Assembly: GCF_024868665.1 (NCBI RefSeq)
Contig: NC_079895.1
Span: forward strand, 23,770,848 to 23,834,847
Reading direction: 5' to 3'
From: Triplophysa rosa
Lineage: Eukaryota; Chordata; Actinopteri; Cypriniformes; Nemacheilidae
DNA: 64,000 nt
A program made the translations under genes and the position numbers. Shown one piece after another: positions 61,031 to 64,000 of this stretch (position 1 is its first letter; the number at the start of each line of letters is the position of its first letter). The notes below the pieces were generated by a model. The model was not told the origin of the DNA and did no database searches. It saw only the letters and a program-made list of their open reading frames with translations.

Positions 61031-64000
61031 ACTGCTGTTGCCGTATCCTTGAACCCAAGGCTGGCATATGGACTGGCATGTATCCCGTTGATGCCCTCTT
61101 TACAGCAGCTGGCAGTTTTGAACCTCACAAGAGAATCACAGCTGGCAAGTCCCCCATCCATCAAGTTTAAGGCAATGTAGTTTAGTCCATTCTGAAAGCC
61201 AGCCGACGTCTCTCTGCACATCGGACTGTTATACTCTTCATCCGATCCTTCACCGTTCCTCACAGAGACGGACACGTTTTCCACAGAGGCAGAACCGTGC
61301 CGCCTGGTCTCGTGCACAAAGGAGGGAAAAACAGGTGTAACTGTGGTGGTAGACGAGAACGTTTCGGAACTGTGCCGTCTGCGTCCCTGGGGGTCCGCAC
61401 GGATCACTTTGGCACCCCGGTCTGGATCCACCAAGGCCAGAGTGGTACGGTGCAGCAGAAATGCCTCTACAGCGGGCACTCCCACACTCTCGTCCAGAGT
61501 CAGCCTCTGCACAAAGGAGGACGGGCTGGTGGTTTGCCCACCTTCTGAGGGCTGAGAGACAGGCTGTGGAGGCGAAGCGGGCATGGCGAACGTCATCTCA
61601 GTGTAATCGTCTTTAGCTTTGCCAGCTAGGCCCACTGATGCCACCTGTACTGTGAGGCGGTACCTCTTTCCTTCCTCCTCTTCCTCAGGGTGGGCGGGGC
61701 AGGATGTCAGTTCCGGCAGGGTCTCCAAAGCGTCAGATGGGGCCGCATCTCCAGATCTGAGTGACTGTGAACTTACTTTAATGTTCATGTAATCAGAAAG
61801 CGGGGACTGCCGCTGACTGCCGGAGGACCCGAGGGATGAAGCTGGGCTTTCTGAGGAAGCGCTGGAGGGTGGCGAGCAGCTTTCAGCAATACGTCCAAAG
61901 TCTATGTTTATGTACTCACCAGGGCTTTTTGGCTCAGAGGGGAGGGGGTGCTCATTCATGCTGGGTAATGTCCGTAGTGTATCTAGAGAGAGGCGGGTGG
62001 GTCGGCTAATTCTATGCCTGTGAATAAGGCTGTCTGTCCGGCCTTGTCTTAGAGGAGATGGTACAGGGGAAGATGCTGTGGTTACTGTCTCTTCTATTAT
62101 CCTGTTACTCTGAGGATTCATGACAACATACTGATCGTTTTCCGTATCCTTCTGCTGGGGCTTATGACAGCGTGGCAGAGAGTTAAACAAGTGAAGCTGT
62201 CTCAGACAGGGAGACGGCTCCACACCCACAGGGTTAAGGTAGTAGTCTGGTGGTGTGACAGAGCCACAATCTACAGGAGACATGTTGAGGTACTCGCCAT
62301 TAGTCATTTTCCCATCAGAACTATCAACTGAAAACTTTGAGCCACACAACATCCTCATGTAGCCGCTGTCATCTAGAGAACAGCTGCTGGGGGAATTGGT
62401 TCTGTAACCATTAGCTATAGTAAGGGGGTGTGTCCTCGGGTTGATTATCTGTTTTGGAGCGGAGACGCACATAGGGCTCATGGGCATATAGTTGTCAGCC
62501 TTTCCCCCCTGGGGAGCCACACCTGGTGTCATTGGCATGTAGCCATCGTCGCCCAGATTACTGCTGGAACTTTTCAATAACGATCCGATTTGAATGTCAC
62601 CATAATCCTCAGGGTATGTGACCTTTGGGGATGCAATGTGTGAGCTGCGCCCTGAATGGCCTCCAGTTGTGTAAGTGGCTCTCATGAGCGTGTACTCATC
62701 CAGTGAAGCTGAGGACACTTGTGATGGCACCCTCTTCTGGTAAGGCATGGTGAGAGAGTGCGTCCTCCTCCTGTAGGCTTTTTCCAGATCTCCTAAACTC
62801 TCCTCTGCCGCCGCTCGGGCGCCTCGCCGCCCAGCGCAGTTCGGCCTCTCCATGATCATGTATCCGAACAGGTCACTGCCCTCCTGCGAGGGGGGCGTGC
62901 CAGTGAGGGACTCGGGTGTGTTGCTTCGGTTTGCCATCGCAAGGTGCCGCATATCTCCCGGGCTGGAGCCACATTCATCGCAAGAGATGAAACCAGCGTC
63001 GATAGGCGAGCCCGAAATGGATGCAGTGCAGCTGGAGGGGCGAGGGGTGCTTTCGGTAGTACAGCCACTGCTGCAAGACAGGCTGACAGCAAAGGGAGGG
63101 GAGTGAGACACAGGCATGCACATGGATTTACTATGCTGCAGGGATGAGGTCTCAAATGTTCTGCACGGGCGAACTGTCACCGTGTTGGAGCGGCTTAAAT
63201 GCGTCCTGTTTACGCCTGTGCTGATGGGGCTGCCCGTCACTGACATGGGCCGCGTCATAGTTCCATCACCCTCGCTCGCCGTGCGTATTCTGCAGGACGT
63301 GAGTTTCGTCACGGGCGACGTCGCTGCCATGCTGTCGGTGCGCGATCGGCGTGGCAGCCCCGTCTGACTCGGCGGAAGATTGTTAAAGTGCCGCCTGGTG
63401 GGCACGGAGATAGGGTTGGTACCTGAGGACTGGCTCTTGCTGCGCGGGCGGAACTCTGACATCTCCTTCATCGCTTTCATCGCCTCCAAAATGGTTTCGT
63501 GAATGTTTTGCGCCACAACGGAGTCATCCGCCTGCATCCACATCTCGCCGGGTCCTATCGACGCGGATCGGCCCACCTCGATAAAGAAAAAGCTGTCCGA
63601 GTGTCCGCATCGCCGTATGTTCATTAGCTGTAAAACAACCGACGCCACCTCCGTGTTAAGTTTCACGAAGCTGATGGTCCGGCTGGATAAACACAGCCTA
63701 TAAACGCCCGTTAAATTCCTGCTCTGTCCAAGTCCTTTCGATTTCAAATTGACTTGCCAAACCTCCTTGTAGGTGGCGGAGACCGGCGTTATCACGCCGT
63801 AATTCGCCTCGTCAAACCCGACGAGAGACGATGCCGAATTAGACGCGGAGCCGTCGCTCACTTTCCCCTCGTTCATTAAATCCGTTAAGACCGCGTACCA
63901 GTCCTCCTGCTCTTGGTCGTTTTCGGCAGCCACGGCAAAATACTCGTCCTTGGTGTAAAGGGCGATCAGGTGTTTGTTTTTGGCATCGGCTCGCTTGTTG
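61026..64000 (-). CDS. irs2: Insulin receptor substrate 2, exon 1 (partial at 5' end)
   Basis: Cytoplasmic docking protein that couples insulin and IGF-1 receptors to PI3-kinase, Grb2 and SHP2. 991 complete codons are visible, numbered here from the window edge (residue 1 at 63999). The reading frame stays open through 64000, so the start lies outside. Residues 1-45 are the C-terminal part of the PH domain. Residues about 77-182 are the IRS-type PTB domain, including RRCGHSDSFFFIEVGR. Eight YxxM PI3K-binding motifs follow: Y380 (YMIM), Y436 (YTLM), Y487 and Y504 (YMPM), Y547 (YMRM), Y570 (YLNM), Y624 (YVVM) and Y799 (YTEM). Y696 (YINI) is Grb2-type; Y941 (YIAL) and Y978 (YASL) match the C-terminal SHP2 sites. 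The segment around Y466 (YPEDYGDIQIGS) matches the KRLB region found in IRS2 but not IRS1, which decides the paralogue class. Basophilic sites such as RRRTHS and RIRTAS are Akt/14-3-3-like. The exon ends in AAAG with donor GTAAGC at 61025. Whether this is irs2a or irs2b cannot be resolved here. Confidence 0.95.

Noticed and set aside
63931..63933. A GTG start for irs2 at 63933
   Set aside because: The frame continues upstream through PH-domain residues to the window edge. The GTG is an internal Val codon.
1..64000. CRISPR arrays, operons or bacterial defence systems
   Set aside because: The sequence is vertebrate nuclear DNA. Regularly spaced repeats here are microsatellites or transposon parts.

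Overview
The window is vertebrate nuclear DNA, almost certainly from a teleost fish of the carp and minnow group (Cyprinidae or close relatives). The evidence is one intron-bearing vertebrate gene, irs2, in a very large non-coding background, plus repeats typical of these fish: a tRNA-headed SINE with the tail AAGTCGCTTTGGATAAAAGC, TTAA-flanked fold-back MITEs, hAT and Harbinger-type deletion derivatives, a DIRS-type tyrosine-recombinase retrotransposon, and long TG, TC and CA microsatellites. There is no bacterial architecture, no operon and no CRISPR array.

The only gene I can support is irs2 (insulin receptor substrate 2) on the minus strand. It enters at the right edge in mid PH domain. 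The large exon 1 runs from 64000 down to 61026 and ends at a consensus donor in phase 1. A matching phase 1 acceptor lies about 9 kb away at 52041-52040. It completes a GAC codon and is followed at once by TAA, so the protein ends ...AVKD, close to the VKE end I recall for mammalian IRS2. The rest of exon 2 is a 3' UTR of about 2.2 kb ending near a poly(A) signal at 49845-49840. The start codon, 5' UTR and promoter lie beyond 64000.

Layout: 1-2870 holds non-coding DNA with a TG microsatellite. 2873-6410 is an internally deleted DIRS-like element (gag remnant, RNase H, tyrosine recombinase, inverted terminal repeats). A SINE sits inside its recombinase, and a 444-bp MITE sits inside the SINE. 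7720-8757 is a 1-kb TC tract with a duplicated block and a single N, probably a misassembly. 8.8-23.9 kb has scattered MITEs, a SINE and a 2-kb element with long inverted ends. 23895-24625 is a hAT element with exact 8-bp target duplications and a broken transposase C-terminus. 35401-35698, 38857-39426, 40246-40552, 41645-43515 and 48058-48285 are further non-autonomous DNA transposons, one carrying another inside it. 49820-61025 is the irs2 3' UTR and intron, and 61026-64000 is irs2 exon 1.

I found no evidence of a new multi-gene system. The most useful observations are the irs2 gene model with its two-base terminal coding exon, the nested transposon stack, the TTAA-flanked MITE family with matching sites at several copies, and the likely assembly fault in the TC tract. 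Repeat family names are from memory; boundaries, terminal repeats and target duplications are read from the sequence.
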